Source of the DNA: Mycobacterium sp. ELW1
GTDB lineage: Bacteria > Actinomycetota > Actinomycetes > Mycobacteriales > Mycobacteriaceae
DNA: 64,000 nucleotides
Direction: 5' to 3'
Assembly (NCBI RefSeq): GCF_008329905.1
Contig: NZ_CP032155.1
Span: forward strand, 4,402,001-4,466,000
Part shown: positions 34,175 through 46,401 of the stretch, one piece after another
Layout: every line of letters begins with the position of its first letter
Numbering within the stretch: the first letter of the stretch is position 1
Notes under the pieces: generated by a model
What the model saw: the letters and a program-made list of their open reading frames with translations, nothing else
The model's database searches: none
What the model was told of the DNA's origin: nothing
Translations under genes and position numbers: made by a program

Positions 34175-34336
34175 CTTAAACGCCAATTACGCTGTCGCCC
34201 TTGCCATCTCGGACCGAGAGTGGCCGCGCTCAGCTATCGAAGACATCCTAACGAAAATGCGTCGAGCCACGTCTCAAGATCGGTAGGCTGTGTCTTAGCT
34301 CACATCTCCAGCCCAAGCGAGGAGTGACACAGCTTT
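34175..34336. promoter_or_regulatory. Probable promoter/leader region of the nuo operon
   Basis: The 162-bp gap before the 14-gene nuo cluster. It contains TAGGCT (about 34286), a plausible -10 element, and CGAGGAG about 14 bp before nuoA. No clear palindromic operator is visible. Since the nuo genes are packed with overlaps, this is the likely site of the main promoter. Confidence 0.45.
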
Positions 34337-34696
34337 ATGAATTTGTATCTGCCCATCCTGGTGCTGGGTGTCATCGCGGCCGCGTTCGCGGTGGTCTCGG
34401 TGGTGATCGCGCTGGTGATCGGGCCTCGGCGGTTCAATCGGGCCAAGCTGGAAGCCTACGAATGCGGGATCGAACCGGTGGCCGGAGAGGCGGCCGGTCA
34501 GCGTTTCCCGATCAAGTACTACCTGACGGCGATGTTGTTCATCGTCTTCGACATCGAGATCGTGTTCTTGTATCCGTGGGCGGTCTCCTTCGATTCGTTG
34601 GGGACGTTCGCGCTGGTGGAGATGCTGATCTTCATGGCGACGGTGTTCGTTGCGTACGGGTACGTGTGGCGCCGGGGCGGTCTGGAATGGGACTAG
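34337..34696 (+). CDS. nuoA: NADH-quinone oxidoreductase subunit A
   Basis: 119 aa with three membrane helices. [20 protein letters not shown], the loop [10 protein letters not shown] (with the conserved Cys) and [16 protein letters not shown] are invariant NuoA features. It forms part of the junction between the membrane and peripheral arms of complex I, next to the quinone site. It is the first gene of nuoA-N and its end overlaps nuoB by 10 bp. Confidence 0.97.
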   Translation: MNLYLPILVLGVIAAAFAVVSVVIALVIGPRRFNRAKLEAYECGIEPVAGEAAGQRFPIKYYLTAMLFIVFDIEIVFLYPWAVSFDSLGTFALVEMLIFMATVFVAYGYVWRRGGLEWD

Positions 34697-35241
34697 AGGA
34701 GGCGCTGCCGGGCGGCATTCTGCTGTCGACGGTGGAGAAGGTCGCCGGGTTCGTTCGCAAGGGGTCGTTGTGGCCGGCGACGTTCGGATTGGCGTGTTGC
34801 GCCATCGAGATGATGGCGACGGCAGGCCCGCGGTTCGACATCGCCCGCTTTGGCATGGAGCGGTTTTCGGCCACTCCCCGGCAGGCCGATCTGATGATCG
34901 TGGCCGGCCGGGTGTCGCAGAAGATGGCGCCGGTGCTGCGGCAGGTGTACGACCAGATGGCCGAACCCAAGTGGGTGCTGGCCATGGGGGTGTGCGCGTC
35001 CAGCGGCGGCATGTTCAACAACTACGCGGTGGTCCAAGGGGTGGATCACGTGGTGCCGGTGGACATCTATCTCCCCGGGTGCCCGCCGCGGCCGGAGATG
35101 TTGTTGAACGCGATTCTGGCGTTGCACGCCAAGATCGCCGAGATGCCGTTGGGGGTGCACCGCGCCGAGGCCGTCGCCGCCGCCGAAAAGGCCGCGCTGG
35201 CCGCACCGACCACCTTGGAGCTCAAAGGGCTGCTGCGGTGA
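34687..35241 (+). CDS. nuoB: NADH-quinone oxidoreductase subunit B
   Basis: 184 aa carrying the terminal N2 [4Fe-4S] cluster. The cysteines are visible in [20 protein letters not shown] and [10 protein letters not shown]. It hands electrons to quinone. It overlaps nuoA by 10 bp and nuoC by 4 bp, indicating strong translational coupling. Confidence 0.97.
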   Translation: MGLEEALPGGILLSTVEKVAGFVRKGSLWPATFGLACCAIEMMATAGPRFDIARFGMERFSATPRQADLMIVAGRVSQKMAPVLRQVYDQMAEPKWVLAMGVCASSGGMFNNYAVVQGVDHVVPVDIYLPGCPPRPEMLLNAILALHAKIAEMPLGVHRAEAVAAAEKAALAAPTTLELKGLLR

Positions 35242-35903
35242 GCGACGAGGGCGAGGTCATCGGTGTGCGCCGGGGCATGTTCGGCATCAATGGCAGTGGC
35301 GACACGTCCGGGTATGGCCGACTGGTCCGCGAGGTCGCCCTGCCCGGCAGCACACCGCGGCCCTACGGTGGCTATTTCGACGACGTGGTCGACCGGTTGG
35401 CCGAGGTACTGGGCGGCGACGCGTTCGGTGCGGCCGTCGAACGCATCGTCGTCTTCCGCAACCAGCTCACCCTCGAAGTCCGCCGCGAACACCTGCTGAC
35501 CGTCGCCCGGGCGTTACGCGACGACGAACGGTTGCGCTTCGAATTGTGTTGCGGGGTTTCAGGTGTGCATTATCCGCAGGACGCAGGCCGGGAGCTGCAC
35601 GCGTACTATCAGCTGCTGTCGATCACCCACAACCGCCGGGTGCAGCTCGAGGTGGCCTGCCCCGATGCCGATCCGCATGTGCCGTCGCTGTTTTCGGTGT
35701 ATCCGACGGTCGACTGGCATGAGCGCGAGACGTATGACTTCTTCGGCATCGTCTTCGACGATCATCCCGGGCTGACCCGGATCGAGATGCCCGATGACTG
35801 GGTGGGCCACCCGCAGCGCAAGGACTACCCGCTGGGCGGTGTGCCGGTCGAATACCACGGCGCCCAGATTCCGCCGCCCGACGAACGCAGGTCGTATCAC
35901 TGA
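35238..35903 (+). CDS. nuoC: NADH-quinone oxidoreductase subunit C
   Basis: 221 aa, GTG start overlapping the nuoB stop (GTGA). The family signature [29 protein letters not shown] and the C-terminal [16 protein letters not shown] are present. The N-terminus ([27 protein letters not shown]) is the longer actinobacterial form. It is a structural subunit of the quinone-side module. In some bacteria nuoC and nuoD are fused; here they are separate with a one-base overlap. Confidence 0.97.
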   Translation: MSDEGEVIGVRRGMFGINGSGDTSGYGRLVREVALPGSTPRPYGGYFDDVVDRLAEVLGGDAFGAAVERIVVFRNQLTLEVRREHLLTVARALRDDERLRFELCCGVSGVHYPQDAGRELHAYYQLLSITHNRRVQLEVACPDADPHVPSLFSVYPTVDWHERETYDFFGIVFDDHPGLTRIEMPDDWVGHPQRKDYPLGGVPVEYHGAQIPPPDERRSYH

Positions 35904-37201
35904 TGACCACCGACGAGAACGTGATCGTCCTGGGCGGCCAGGACTGGGAGGAAGTCGTTGCCGCCGCCCGTCAGGGTGAGGCCGGCGAACGCATCGTGGT
36001 CAACATGGGTCCGCAGCACCCCTCCACCCACGGGGTGTTGCGGCTGATCCTGGAGATCGAGGGCGAGACGGTCACCCAGGCGCGCTGCGGGATCGGCTAT
36101 CTGCACACCGGGATCGAGAAGAACCTGGAGTACCGCACCTGGACGCAGGGCGTCACCTTTGTGACCCGGATGGACTATCTGTCACCGTTTTTCAACGAGA
36201 CCGCCTACTGCCTGGGCGTGGAACAGCTGCTGGACGTCACCGATCAGATCCCGGAACGCGCGAGCGTGGTGCGGGTGATGATGATGGAACTCAACCGCAT
36301 CTCAAGCCATTTGGTGGCGTTGGCCACCGGTGGCATGGAGTTGGGCGCGATGACCCCGATGTTCTTCGGCTTCCGCGAGCGCGAGCTGATCCTGTCGGTG
36401 TTCGAGGCAATCACCGGGCTGCGGATGAACAACGCCTACATCCGCCCCGGCGGGCTGGCCACCGATCTGCCCGACGACGGACCCCAACGCGTGCGCGATC
36501 TGCTCAAGATCCTGCCGGGCCGGTTGCGTGAGCTCGAAGACCTGCTCACCCAGAACTACATCTGGAAGGCCCGCACACAGGGCATCGGCTATTTGGATCT
36601 GACCGGCTGCATGGCGCTGGGCATGACCGGACCGGTATTGCGGTCCACCGGACTGCCGCACGATCTGCGCAAGACCCAACCCTATTGCGGCTATGAGAAT
36701 TACGACTTCGACGTCATCACCGATACCGGCGCGGATTGTTACGGCCGCTATCTGATCCGGGTCGGCGAGATGCACGAATCACTGAAGATCGTCGCCCAGT
36801 GTCTGGACCGTCTGGAGCCGGGTCCGGTGATGATCAGCGACAAGAAGCTGGCCTGGCCCGCGGATCTGCAGCTCGGCCCCGACGGTCTCGGGAACTCCCC
36901 CGCCCACATCGCCAAGATCATGGGCACCTCCATGGAAGGCTTGATCCACCACTTCAAACTGGTCACCGAAGGCATCCGGGTGCCGGCCGGCCAGGTGTAC
37001 ATCGCGGTGGAATCCCCTCGCGGCGAGCTGGGGGTGCACATGGTGTCCGACGGTGGCACCCGCCCGTACCGGGTTCACTACCGCGACCCGTCGTTCACCA
37101 ATCTGCAAGCGGTGGCAGCGATGTGCGAAGGCGGCATGGTCGCCGACGTCATCGCCGCCGTCGCGTCCATCGACCCGGTCATGGGAGGCGTAGACAGGTG
37201 A
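35903..37201 (+). CDS. nuoD: NADH-quinone oxidoreductase subunit D
   Basis: 432 aa, related to the large subunit of [NiFe] hydrogenases. The motif [15 protein letters not shown] contains the conserved His of the quinone pocket; [15 protein letters not shown] and [15 protein letters not shown] are also typical. It forms the quinone-binding cavity with NuoB. Its start overlaps the nuoC stop (TGATG). Confidence 0.97.
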   Translation: MTTDENVIVLGGQDWEEVVAAARQGEAGERIVVNMGPQHPSTHGVLRLILEIEGETVTQARCGIGYLHTGIEKNLEYRTWTQGVTFVTRMDYLSPFFNETAYCLGVEQLLDVTDQIPERASVVRVMMMELNRISSHLVALATGGMELGAMTPMFFGFRERELILSVFEAITGLRMNNAYIRPGGLATDLPDDGPQRVRDLLKILPGRLRELEDLLTQNYIWKARTQGIGYLDLTGCMALGMTGPVLRSTGLPHDLRKTQPYCGYENYDFDVITDTGADCYGRYLIRVGEMHESLKIVAQCLDRLEPGPVMISDKKLAWPADLQLGPDGLGNSPAHIAKIMGTSMEGLIHHFKLVTEGIRVPAGQVYIAVESPRGELGVHMVSDGGTRPYRVHYRDPSFTNLQAVAAMCEGGMVADVIAAVASIDPVMGGVDR

Positions 37202-37208
37202 GGGTCAG

Positions 37209-37943
37209 ATGACAATTGATCTCGTATTGGGTCCGCGCCCCGATGAGCCCGGCCCGCCCATCGGCGGACCCAGCGCCTACCCCGCCGAGGTGACCGAGCG
37301 CCTGAGCGCCGATGCCGCGGACATCATCGCCCGCTACCCCCAGGCCCGTTCGGCGCTGTTACCGCTGCTGCACCTGGTCCAGTCCGAGGACGGCTACCTC
37401 ACCGGCGCCGGAATCACGTTCTGTGCCCGACAACTCGGCCTGACCGAAGCCGAGGTTGCCGCCGTGGCCACCTTCTACTCGATGTACCGCCGCACCCCCA
37501 CCGGGGACTACCTGGTCGGGGTGTGCACCAACACGCTGTGCGCCATCATGGGCGGCGACGCCATCCTGGATACCCTGGAGACCGAACTCGGCATCCATGC
37601 CGGGGACACCACCACCGACGGGCGCATCACCCTCGAGCACATCGAATGCAATGCCGCCTGCGACTACGCCCCCGTGGTCATGGTCAATTGGGAATTCTTC
37701 GACAACCAAACCCCGGCCAGCGCACGACAACTCGTCGATGACATCCGCGCGGGCGAGCCGCCCCAGGCCACCCGCGGGTCGCGGGTGTGCTCGTTTCGGG
37801 ACACCGCCCGCACTCTGGCCGGGTTGTCCGGCGATGTCGCTTCGGGTGGTGGCGCCCCGGGTGACGCGACACTGGCCGGCCTTCGGGTGGCCCGCGAGTT
37901 GGACATGTCGGCGCCGGCGTCCGGCGAAGGCGAGGCACCATGA
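37209..37943 (+). CDS. nuoE: NADH-quinone oxidoreductase subunit E
   Basis: 244 aa. The thioredoxin-like [2Fe-2S] domain has the pairs CTNTLC and CNAACDYAP. A C-terminal extension of about 70 residues (CSFRDTARTLAGLSG to GEGEAP) is Ala/Gly-rich and disordered-looking, as is usual in mycobacteria. It works with NuoF in the NADH-input module. The gene overlaps nuoF by 4 bp. Confidence 0.96.
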   Translation: MTIDLVLGPRPDEPGPPIGGPSAYPAEVTERLSADAADIIARYPQARSALLPLLHLVQSEDGYLTGAGITFCARQLGLTEAEVAAVATFYSMYRRTPTGDYLVGVCTNTLCAIMGGDAILDTLETELGIHAGDTTTDGRITLEHIECNAACDYAPVVMVNWEFFDNQTPASARQLVDDIRAGEPPQATRGSRVCSFRDTARTLAGLSGDVASGGGAPGDATLAGLRVARELDMSAPASGEGEAP

Positions 37944-39265
37944 CGCCCGCGACGCCGCTGACCCCGGTTCTCAGCCGGTTCTGGGACCAACCCGAACCGT
38001 GGACGCTGGAAACCTACCTGCGCAACGACGGTTACCAGGCGTTGCGGACGGCGCTGGGCATGAAGCCCGACGACGTGATCGCGACGGTCAAGGAATCCGG
38101 GTTGCGCGGCCGTGGCGGCGCGGGTTTCCCGACCGGCACCAAATGGTCGTTCATCCCGCAGGACGCCACCGGAGCCGGGGCCAAGCCAAAGTACTTGGTG
38201 GTCAACGCCGACGAGTCGGAACCCGGTACGTGTAAAGACATTCCGCTGATGCTGACCACTCCGCATTTCCTGGTCGAGGGTGCGATCATCGCCGCCTACG
38301 CCATCCGCGCCCGGCATGCGTTCATCTATGTGCGCGGTGAGGTGGTGCCGGTGCTGCGCCGGCTGCAGGCAGCGGTGGCCGAGGCTTATGCGGCCGGTTA
38401 CCTCGGCACCGACATTGCCGGCTCGGGGTTCGATCTGGACCTGATCGTGCATGCCGGCGCGGGTGCCTACATCTGCGGGGAGGAGACCGCCCTGCTGGAC
38501 TCGCTTGAGGGCCGTCGTGGCCAGCCGCGCCTGCGCCCGCCGTTCCCCGCAGTCGCGGGACTGTACGCCTGTCCGACGGTGGTCAACAATGTCGAATCCA
38601 TCGCCAGCGTGCCGCCGATTCTGCTGAATGGGGTCGACTGGTTCAAGAAGATGGGTTCGGAGAAATCGCCTGGCTTCACGCTGTATTCGTTGTCGGGTCA
38701 CGTCACCACTCCCGGTCAGTACGAGGCCCCGCTGGGGATCACCCTGCGCGAGTTGCTCGAGTACGCCGGTGGTGTCCGCGCCGGCCACGAGTTGAAGTTC
38801 TGGACGCCCGGCGGGTCGTCGACGCCGCTGTTGACAGCCGAACATCTCGACGTGCCACTGGATTACGAAGGTATGGCGTCGGTCGGCTCGATGCTGGGCA
38901 CCAAGGCGCTTCAGATCTTCGACGAGACCACCTGTGTGGTGCGGGCGGTGCGGCGCTGGACCCAGTTCTACGCCCACGAATCCTGCGGCAAGTGCACGCC
39001 GTGCCGAGAGGGCACCTACTGGCTCAGCCAGATCTACGAGCGGCTTGAGACCGGGCGCGGCACCGAGGCGGACATCGGCAAGCTTCTCGACATCTCGGAC
39101 ACCATCTTCGGAAAGTCGTTCTGCGCGTTGGGTGATGGTGCCGCATCGCCGATCATCTCCTCGATCAAGCACTTCCGCGACGAGTACGAGGCGCATCTGG
39201 GCGGCAGCTGCCCGTTCGACCCGTACGCCTCGATGCTCGCCGCACCGGAAGGGGTGGGTGCCTGA
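37940..39265 (+). CDS. nuoF: NADH-quinone oxidoreductase subunit F
   Basis: 441 aa holding FMN, the NADH site and one [4Fe-4S] cluster. The FMN/NADH motif is [16 protein letters not shown], then [12 protein letters not shown], and the cluster cysteines [12 protein letters not shown] plus a later CALG. All key residues are intact. Its stop overlaps the nuoG start by one base (TGATG), so nuoG translation should normally follow it. Confidence 0.97.
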   Translation: MTPATPLTPVLSRFWDQPEPWTLETYLRNDGYQALRTALGMKPDDVIATVKESGLRGRGGAGFPTGTKWSFIPQDATGAGAKPKYLVVNADESEPGTCKDIPLMLTTPHFLVEGAIIAAYAIRARHAFIYVRGEVVPVLRRLQAAVAEAYAAGYLGTDIAGSGFDLDLIVHAGAGAYICGEETALLDSLEGRRGQPRLRPPFPAVAGLYACPTVVNNVESIASVPPILLNGVDWFKKMGSEKSPGFTLYSLSGHVTTPGQYEAPLGITLRELLEYAGGVRAGHELKFWTPGGSSTPLLTAEHLDVPLDYEGMASVGSMLGTKALQIFDETTCVVRAVRRWTQFYAHESCGKCTPCREGTYWLSQIYERLETGRGTEADIGKLLDISDTIFGKSFCALGDGAASPIISSIKHFRDEYEAHLGGSCPFDPYASMLAAPEGVGA

Positions 39266-41729
39266 TGACGCAGATCTCGGAGACCGGGACCAACGAGGCG
39301 CCGCCGGTGGAGATGGTCACCCTCGTCATCGACGACGTCGAGGTGTCGGTGCCCAAGGGCACCTTGGTGATTCGGGCCGCGGAGTTGATGGGGGTGCAGA
39401 TCCCCCGGTTCTGTGACCATCCGTTGCTGGATCCCGTCGGGGCGTGCCGGCAGTGCCTGGTGGAGGTGGAGGGTCAGCGCAAGCCGATGGCCAGCTGCAC
39501 CACCACCGTGTCCGACGGCATGGTGGTGCGCACGCAGTACACCTCCGAGGCCGCGGACAAGGCGCAGCACGGGGTGATGGTAGCTGTTGCTGATCAACCA
39601 CCCGCTGGATTGCCCGGTCGTGGCGACAAGGGTGGCGAATGCCCGCTGCAGAATCAGGGCCATGTCCAACGGCCGGGTCGAAACCCGATTCGAGGACATC
39701 AAGCGGCACCTTCCCGAAACCGATCAACCTGTCCGCCAGGTGCTGCTGGAGCACGGGAGCGCTGCGTGCTGTGTGCGCGCTGCACACGGTTTTCCGAACA
39801 GATCGCCGGTGACCCGTTCATCTCACTGCTTGGAACGCGGTGGCGCTGCAACAGGTTCGGGATCTGGCCCGGGGGAACCCTTCGATTCCTACTTCAGCGG
39901 CAACACCGTCCAGATCCTGCCCGGTCGGCGCTCTGACCGGAACTGCCTATCGATTCCGGGCCCGCCCGTTCGATCTGGGTGTCCAGCCCCAGCGTCTGCG
40001 AACACTGCGCCTCGCGGGTGTGCCCAGCGCACCGATCACCGCCGCGGAGTGGTGCTGCGCCGGCTGGCCGGCGACGACCCGGAAGTCAACTGAGGAATGG
40101 AACTGCGACAAGGGTCCGCTGGGCCCTTCACCTACACCCGGGTCGGTGACGCGCATCACCACCCCGCTGGTGCGCGACGAGAACGGTGCGCTGCGGCCGG
40201 CGTCCTGGTCGGAAGCCATCGCGGTGGCCGCCGCGGGTCTGCGATCGCGGACGTGCCGGAGTTCTGGTGGGGCGGCAGGGCGACCGTCGAGATGCCTACG
40301 CCTATGCCAAATTCGCCCGGATTGTGCTGGGCACCAACGACTCGACCTTCCGCTCTCGCCCCCACTTCGGCGGAAGAGCGGGACTTCCTCGCCGCCCGGC
40401 TGGGCCGGGCACCACGCCGTCCGTTATGCGGACCTGGAAGCCGCACCCATGGTGGTGCTCGCCGGGTTCGAGGCCCGAGGACGCGAATCCCCGATCGTGT
40501 TCCTGCGGCTCGCGCAAGGCGGTCCGCAACACGGCCTGCGGGTCGTGAGCATCGCGCCTGATGGTGTCCCGCGGGTCGGACGACAGCTCGCGGCACAGGT
40601 GGTTGCCTCACCGCCCCCGGTGACGAGGCGCGCGCCCTCGAGGCGCTGGCCGACGAGCTGCCCGTCCGGGGCGGTCCATCCTGGTCGGCGAACGGCTGGC
40701 CACCAGTGCCGGTGCGCTGTCGGCGGCGGCCCGGCTGGCCGACCGCACCGGGGCCCGGCTGGCCTGGATCCCCCGCCGCGCCGGTGACCGCGGTGCCGTC
40801 GAGACCGGCTGCCTGCCCAACCTGTTGCCCGGCCGGCAGGCCGACCGCGAATGACGTTGTGCGCCAGCAGCTTGCCGACGCCTGGAATGTCGACGAGCTG
40901 CCCTCGGAGCAGGGGCAGGGAGTACCGCCGACATTCTCGTCGCGGCGGCCGGTGGCGAACTTCGCGCACTGCTTGATTCGGCGGCGTCGACGCTGTTGAA
41001 AACCCTGCCGGACCCGCCGGCCGCACTGGCGGCGTATCGAGTCGGCCGGCTTCGTCGTCAGTCTGGAGTTGCGGGAGTCGGCGTCACCGGACTTGCCGAC
41101 GTGGTCTTCCCGATATCCCCGGTCGCCGAGAAGGCCGGTTCGTTCCTGAACTGGGGAGGGCCGGCTTCGTCCGTTCGAGCCCGCGCTGTCCTCCAACGCC
41201 TTCCCCGACCTGCGAGTGCTGCAGATCCTGGCCGACGAGCTCGGCGTTCGGACCTCGGGTTCCGCACCGTCGAGGAGGCCCGCGCCGAGCTGAGAGCGCT
41301 GGGCGGGTGGGACGGTGCACGGCCGGCTGCGCCCTCGGTGACGCCGAAGGATCCGCCGCCGCTGGATTCTGACGAGGCGGTGCTGGCCGGCTGGCGGGTC
41401 TTGCTCGATGACGGTCGATTGCAGGACGGCGAGCCGTTTTTGGCGGGGACCGCGCGCCCGTCGGTGGTGCGGTTGTCGTCGGCCACGGCCGCCGGGATCG
41501 GTGCGGTCGACGGCGAGGTGGTCACTGTGTCGACGGGCCGCGGCGAGATCGCTCTGCCACTGGTCATCACCGAGATGGCCGACGGGTGGCTGTGCTGCTC
41601 CACTAACTGCCGCGGCAGGCGTGCGGGGTGGTGTGGCTGCCGCTGAACTCGCCCGGCAGCGCGGTGTACCAGCAACTCGGTGTCATTCCGGGCACCGTGG
41701 TACGCATCGAACGGGAGGCCGGCGCATGA
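39265..41729 (+). pseudogene. nuoG: NADH-quinone oxidoreductase subunit G, many frameshifts
   Basis: The first 105 codons are clean and include the [2Fe-2S] motif ([22 protein letters not shown]). From about 39581 the NuoG sequence jumps between all three frames: an extra T at 39581, two extra bases near 39620-39625, an extra G near 39658, a lost C near 39736, two extra bases near 39752, and so on. Yet recognisable NuoG pieces keep returning, for example [63 protein letters not shown] and [18 protein letters not shown]. The whole locus has the normal length (about 2.46 kb), and the end is coupled to nuoH. As written, no full-length NuoG can be made. The indels look technical, but decay is not excluded. 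Confidence 0.9.
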
Positions 41730-42952
41730 TCCCGCCCGATCTGAGTGTGTTCGGCCACGATCCGTGGTGGCTGATCCTGATCAAAGCGGTCGCTGTGTTC
41801 GCCTTCCTGCTCCTGACCGTTCTGGTGGCGATCCTGCTGGAACGCAAGATCCTGGGCCGCATGCAGATGCGCTACGGCCCCAACCGGGTGGGACCGTTCG
41901 GGTTGCTGCAGTCCCTGGCCGACGGCATCAAGCTGGCGCTCAAGGAGGGGCTCACCCCCGCCGGGGTGGACAAACCCATTTACCTGATGGCGCCGGTCAT
42001 TTCGGTGATCCCGGCGATCATGGCATTCGCGGTGATTCCACTGGGTCCGGTGGTGTCGGTGTTCGGCCACCGCACGCCGCTGCAGCTGACGGATCTGCCG
42101 GTGGCGGTGCTCTACATCCTGGCGGTCACCTCGATCGGGGTGTACGGCATCGTGCTGGCGGGCTGGTCCTCGGGCTCCACCTACCCGCTACTGGGTGGTC
42201 TGCGGTCCAGCGCCCAGGTGATCTCGTATGAGATCGCGATGGCGCTGTCGTTCGCGGCGGTGTTCCTCTACGCCGGCACTATGTCCACCTCCGGGATCGT
42301 CGCCGCCCAGGAACACACCTGGTATGTGTTCCTGCTGCTGCCCAGTTTCGCGGTGTACGTCACCTCGATGGTCGGCGAGACCAACCGGGCTCCGTTCGAC
42401 CTGCCCGAGGCTGAAGGCGAACTGGTGGGCGGGTTCCACACCGAATACTCCTCACTGAAGTTCGCGATGTTCATGCTCGCCGAATACGTCAACATGACCA
42501 CCGTCTCGGCGCTGGCCACCACCCTGTTCCTGGGCGGTTGGCATGCGCCGTGGCCGATCAGCCTGATCGACGGCGTCAACACCGGCTGGTGGCCGCTGAT
42601 CTGGTTCGTGGCCAAGGTGTGGACGTTCCTGTTCGTCTTCATGTGGCTGCGCGCCACCCTGCCGAGGCTGCGCTACGACCAGTTCATGGCACTCGGCTGG
42701 AAGCTGCTCATCCCGGTCTCGCTGGTGTGGATCATGATCGTCGCCGTCCTGCACACCATCGGCCACACCGGCATCATTCCCAACCTCGTCGCCGCAGCGG
42801 TACTGCTGCTGGCCGTGCTGGCCGCAAACTCGCTGCGCAACAAACTGATCCGGCGCAACACAGCGCCGCCTCCCGCCGCGGTCGAAGGATCGTTCCCGAT
42901 ACCGCCGCTGCCCGGCTCGCCGGCACCGAGCAAGGAGAAAGCAGATGCCTAA
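41726..42952 (+). CDS. nuoH: NADH-quinone oxidoreductase subunit H
   Basis: 408 aa, eight membrane helices. It anchors the peripheral arm and lines the quinone channel. Conserved pieces: [40 protein letters not shown] loop in two parts, [25 protein letters not shown]. The C-terminal tail ([28 protein letters not shown] region) is Pro-rich, as in other mycobacteria. The ATG at 41726 overlaps the nuoG stop (ATGA). Confidence 0.97.
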   Translation: MIPPDLSVFGHDPWWLILIKAVAVFAFLLLTVLVAILLERKILGRMQMRYGPNRVGPFGLLQSLADGIKLALKEGLTPAGVDKPIYLMAPVISVIPAIMAFAVIPLGPVVSVFGHRTPLQLTDLPVAVLYILAVTSIGVYGIVLAGWSSGSTYPLLGGLRSSAQVISYEIAMALSFAAVFLYAGTMSTSGIVAAQEHTWYVFLLLPSFAVYVTSMVGETNRAPFDLPEAEGELVGGFHTEYSSLKFAMFMLAEYVNMTTVSALATTLFLGGWHAPWPISLIDGVNTGWWPLIWFVAKVWTFLFVFMWLRATLPRLRYDQFMALGWKLLIPVSLVWIMIVAVLHTIGHTGIIPNLVAAAVLLLAVLAANSLRNKLIRRNTAPPPAAVEGSFPIPPLPGSPAPSKEKADA

Positions 42953-43472
42953 ATTCCTCGACGCGGTCAAAGGTTTTGGCGTGACCTTCGGGACCATGTT
43001 CAAACACCCCATCACCGAGGAGTATCCGGAGAAGCCCGGGCCGGTCGCGCCGCGCTATCACGGCCGCCACCAGCTCAACCGCTACCCCGACGGACTGGAG
43101 AAGTGCATCGGCTGCGAGCTGTGCGCCTGGGCGTGCCCCGCCGACGCCATCTATGTCGAAGGCGCCGATAACACCGAGGAGCAACGCTTTTCACCCGGCG
43201 AACGCTACGGGCGGGTCTACCAGATCAACTATCTGCGCTGCATCGGCTGCGGGCTGTGCATCGAAGCCTGCCCCACCCGCGCGCTGACGATGACCAATGT
43301 CTACGAGATGGCCGACGACAACCGCTCCGACCTCATCTACGGCAAGGACAAACTGCTGGCCCCGCTGCAGCCCGGCATGGCGGCGCCCCCGCACGCGATG
43401 GCACCCGGTGCGACCGACGACGACTACTACCAGGGCCGGATCACGCCAAGCGAGCAGGAGGTGACCGGGTGA
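42945..43472 (+). CDS. nuoI: NADH-quinone oxidoreductase subunit I
   Basis: 175 aa with two [4Fe-4S] ferredoxin motifs, [12 protein letters not shown] and [12 protein letters not shown], both intact. It relays electrons toward NuoB. It overlaps nuoH by 8 bp and nuoJ by 4 bp. Confidence 0.97.
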   Translation: MPKFLDAVKGFGVTFGTMFKHPITEEYPEKPGPVAPRYHGRHQLNRYPDGLEKCIGCELCAWACPADAIYVEGADNTEEQRFSPGERYGRVYQINYLRCIGCGLCIEACPTRALTMTNVYEMADDNRSDLIYGKDKLLAPLQPGMAAPPHAMAPGATDDDYYQGRITPSEQEVTG

Positions 43473-44215
43473 CCGTGACTCTGCTGGCCGCCGAAACCCT
43501 CACCCGCACCTCCACTCCCGAGACCATCGCGTTCTGGATCCTTGCCGTCATCGCCGTGGCCGGCGCGATCGGAGTGGTCGCCGCACCCAAGGCGGTGTAT
43601 TCGGCGATCTTCCTCGCAACCACGATGATCGCGCTGGCGATGATCTACGTCGCGCAGGACGCGCTGTTCCTCGGGGTCGTGCAGGTGGTGGTCTACACCG
43701 GCGCGGTGATGATGCTGTTCTTGTTCGTGCTGATGCTCGTCGGCGTCGACTCCTCGGAGTCGTTGGTGGAAACCATTCGGGGACAGCGTGTCGCCGCGAT
43801 CGTCGCGGGTCTCGGGTTCGGCATCCTGCTGATCGCCGGGATCGGCAACATCGCCACCACCGGATTCGTCGGGCTCACCGAGGCCAACGCCGGCGGCAAC
43901 GTGCAAGGCCTGGCGACACTGATCTTCACCCGCGATCTGTGGGCGTTCGAGTTGACCAGCGCGCTGCTGATCACCGCAGCCCTCGGCGCAATGATCCTGG
44001 CCCACCGGGAGCGCTTCGAGCGGCGAAAGACTCAGCGCGAGATGGTCGTCGAACGCTTCCAAACCGGCGCGCGGGCCACGCCGCTACCCAACCCTGGTGT
44101 CTTCGCCCGTCACAACGCCGTCAACACGCTCGCTCGCCTCCCAGACGGCACCGGCGATCAATCGTCGGTCAGCACCATCCTTCGTGCCAACGCAGGCGAA
44201 GACAGTCAGCGATGA
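43469..44215 (+). CDS. nuoJ: NADH-quinone oxidoreductase subunit J
   Basis: 248 aa, five membrane helices in the first 175 residues ([20 protein letters not shown] is the conserved segment). A soluble C-terminal tail of about 70 residues ([20 protein letters not shown] onwards) follows. The GTG at 43469 overlaps the nuoI stop (GTGA). Confidence 0.96.
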   Translation: MTVTLLAAETLTRTSTPETIAFWILAVIAVAGAIGVVAAPKAVYSAIFLATTMIALAMIYVAQDALFLGVVQVVVYTGAVMMLFLFVLMLVGVDSSESLVETIRGQRVAAIVAGLGFGILLIAGIGNIATTGFVGLTEANAGGNVQGLATLIFTRDLWAFELTSALLITAALGAMILAHRERFERRKTQREMVVERFQTGARATPLPNPGVFARHNAVNTLARLPDGTGDQSSVSTILRANAGEDSQR

Positions 44216-44511
44216 ACCCGGCCAACTACCTGTATTTGTCGGCGCTGCTGTTCACCATCGGCGCCGCGGGAGTGCTGTTGCGCCGCAACGCGATCGTCAT
44301 GTTCATGTGCGTCGAGTTGATGCTCAACGCCGCCAACCTGGCGTTCGTGACCTTCTCGCGTATGCACGGCCATCTCGACGGCCAGGTGGTGGCGTTCTTC
44401 ACCATGGTGGTCGCCGCCTGCGAAGTGGTGGTCGGCCTGGCCATCATCATGACGATCTTCCGGACCCGACGCAGCGCCAACGTCGACGACGCCCACCTGT
44501 TACGGCACTGA
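44212..44511 (+). CDS. nuoK: NADH-quinone oxidoreductase subunit K
   Basis: 99 aa, three membrane helices. The conserved buried glutamates used in proton movement are present: [18 protein letters not shown] and [13 protein letters not shown]. It overlaps nuoJ by 4 bp. Confidence 0.97.
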   Translation: MNPANYLYLSALLFTIGAAGVLLRRNAIVMFMCVELMLNAANLAFVTFSRMHGHLDGQVVAFFTMVVAACEVVVGLAIIMTIFRTRRSANVDDAHLLRH

Positions 44512-44512
44512 C

Positions 44513-46396
44513 ATGCAGACACTGGTGTGGTTGACCATCGCCCTGCCTTTGGCCGGCGCGGTGATCCTGTTGCTGGGGGGTAAAGCCACCGACGCGTGGG
44601 GGCATCTGCTGGGCTGCGCCGCGGTGATCGGCGCGTTCGCCTGCGGCGCGGTGCTGTTCACCCATCTACTCGGTCTGCCCGGTGAAGACCGGACCGTGCA
44701 CGAGGTCCTGTTCTCCTGGGTGCCGGTCGGAGTTCTGCGGGTGGACTTCGGCCTGCAGCTCGACGCACTGTCGATGTGCTTCGTGCTGTTGATCACCGGC
44801 GTCGGGGCGCTGATCCACATCTACTCGATCGGCTATATGAAAACCGATCCCGGCCGCAGGCGGTTTTTCGCCTACCTCAACCTGTTCGTCGCCGCGATGC
44901 TCCTGCTGGTGCTTGCCGACAACTACCTCGGCCTCTACATGGGTTGGGAGGGTGTGGGTCTGGCGTCGTATCTGTTGATCGGATTCTGGTCGCACAAGCC
45001 GAGCGCGGCCACCGCGGCGAAGAAGGCGTTCGTGGTCAACCGGGTCGGCGACATGGGTCTGGCGATCGCGTTGATGGTGCTGTTCGCCACGTTGGGCTCG
45101 GTCACCTTCAGCACGGTGTTCAGCGCGGTGCCCCAGATGACATCAGGTGCGTTGACCGCCGTCGGTCTGCTGCTGCTGCTCGGGGCATGCGGCAAGAGTG
45201 CGCAGGTGCCGCTGCAGTCCTGGCTGGGGGACGCCATGGAGGGCCCCACCCCGGTGTCGGCCTTGATCCACGCCGCCACCATGGTCACCGCCGGCGTCTA
45301 CCTGATCGTCCGCTCCGGCCCGATCTTCACCGCCGCGCCCGCCGCCCAGACGGCCGTCGTCACCGTGGGTGCGGTCACCCTCTTGTTCGGGGCGATCATC
45401 GGCTGCGCCAAAGACGACATCAAGAAGGCCCTCGCGGCCTCCACTATGAGCCAGATCGGCTACATGGTGCTCGCCGCCGGCCTCGGACCCGCCGGCTATG
45501 CGGTGGCCATCATGCATCTGCTCACCCACGGTTTCTTCAAAGCCGGCCTGTTCCTCGGCGCCGGCTCGGTCATGCATGCCATGGACGACGAAACCGACAT
45601 GCGTCGCTTCGGCGGCCTGCGGACGCTGCTGCCCGTCACCTTCGTCACCTTCGGGCTGGGCTACCTCGCCATCATCGGCGTCCCACCGTTCGCCGGGTAT
45701 TTCTCCAAAGACGCCATCATCGAAACCGCCCTCAACAGCGGCGGACTCAAAGGATTCCTCCTCGGCGGCGCCGCCCTGCTCGGCGCCGGGATCACCGCCT
45801 TCTACATGACCCGGGTGATGCTGCTGACGTTCTTCGGGCAGCGGCGCTGGAAACCCGACACCCACCCGCACGAATCCCCCACGTCGATGACAGCACCGAT
45901 GATCGTCCTCGCGATCGGCTCGGTCGGCGCCGGGGCGCTGCTCGCCATCGGCGGCACCCTGGAACGCTGGCTCGAACCCGTCGTCGGCCATCATGAGGCC
46001 GCACACGTCTTTCCGGCCTGGATCATCACCGTCACCGCATTGGGCGTCGTCGCGATCGGCATCGCGGTGGCCTACCGGCAGTACGCGAACCACAAGGTTC
46101 CCGAGTCCGCGCCGTTGGATGTTTCCGCATTCACCGTCGCGGCTCGCAACGACCTCTACGGTGACGCGTTCAACGAGGCGGCGTTCATGCGGACCGGCCA
46201 AGAACTCACCAAAGGCCTTGTCGCCGTGGATGAGAAGGGCGTCGACGGGGTGACGCAGGGGCTCGCATTCGCGGTCGGCCGGTTCTCGGACCGCCTGCGC
46301 CAGGTGCAGACCGGGTACGCCCGCTCCTACGCGCTGTCCATGTTGGCCGGGACGGCGCTGGTGGTCGCCGCAGTCCTCTTCACGGCGTGGAGGTGA
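44513..46396 (+). CDS. nuoL: NADH-quinone oxidoreductase subunit L
   Basis: 627 aa, the largest antiporter-like subunit, with about 16 membrane helices and the long lateral helix at the C-terminus. Signature pieces: [47 protein letters not shown] and [19 protein letters not shown]. It drives proton pumping. It starts one base after nuoK. Confidence 0.97.
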   Translation: MQTLVWLTIALPLAGAVILLLGGKATDAWGHLLGCAAVIGAFACGAVLFTHLLGLPGEDRTVHEVLFSWVPVGVLRVDFGLQLDALSMCFVLLITGVGALIHIYSIGYMKTDPGRRRFFAYLNLFVAAMLLLVLADNYLGLYMGWEGVGLASYLLIGFWSHKPSAATAAKKAFVVNRVGDMGLAIALMVLFATLGSVTFSTVFSAVPQMTSGALTAVGLLLLLGACGKSAQVPLQSWLGDAMEGPTPVSALIHAATMVTAGVYLIVRSGPIFTAAPAAQTAVVTVGAVTLLFGAIIGCAKDDIKKALAASTMSQIGYMVLAAGLGPAGYAVAIMHLLTHGFFKAGLFLGAGSVMHAMDDETDMRRFGGLRTLLPVTFVTFGLGYLAIIGVPPFAGYFSKDAIIETALNSGGLKGFLLGGAALLGAGITAFYMTRVMLLTFFGQRRWKPDTHPHESPTSMTAPMIVLAIGSVGAGALLAIGGTLERWLEPVVGHHEAAHVFPAWIITVTALGVVAIGIAVAYRQYANHKVPESAPLDVSAFTVAARNDLYGDAFNEAAFMRTGQELTKGLVAVDEKGVDGVTQGLAFAVGRFSDRLRQVQTGYARSYALSMLAGTALVVAAVLFTAWR

Positions 46397-46401
46397 GTGG
46401 C

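Noticed and set aside
39587..40787. Several medium ORFs inside nuoG as separate small genes
   Set aside because: Each carries fragments of NuoG in a different frame; they are pieces of one frameshifted gene.
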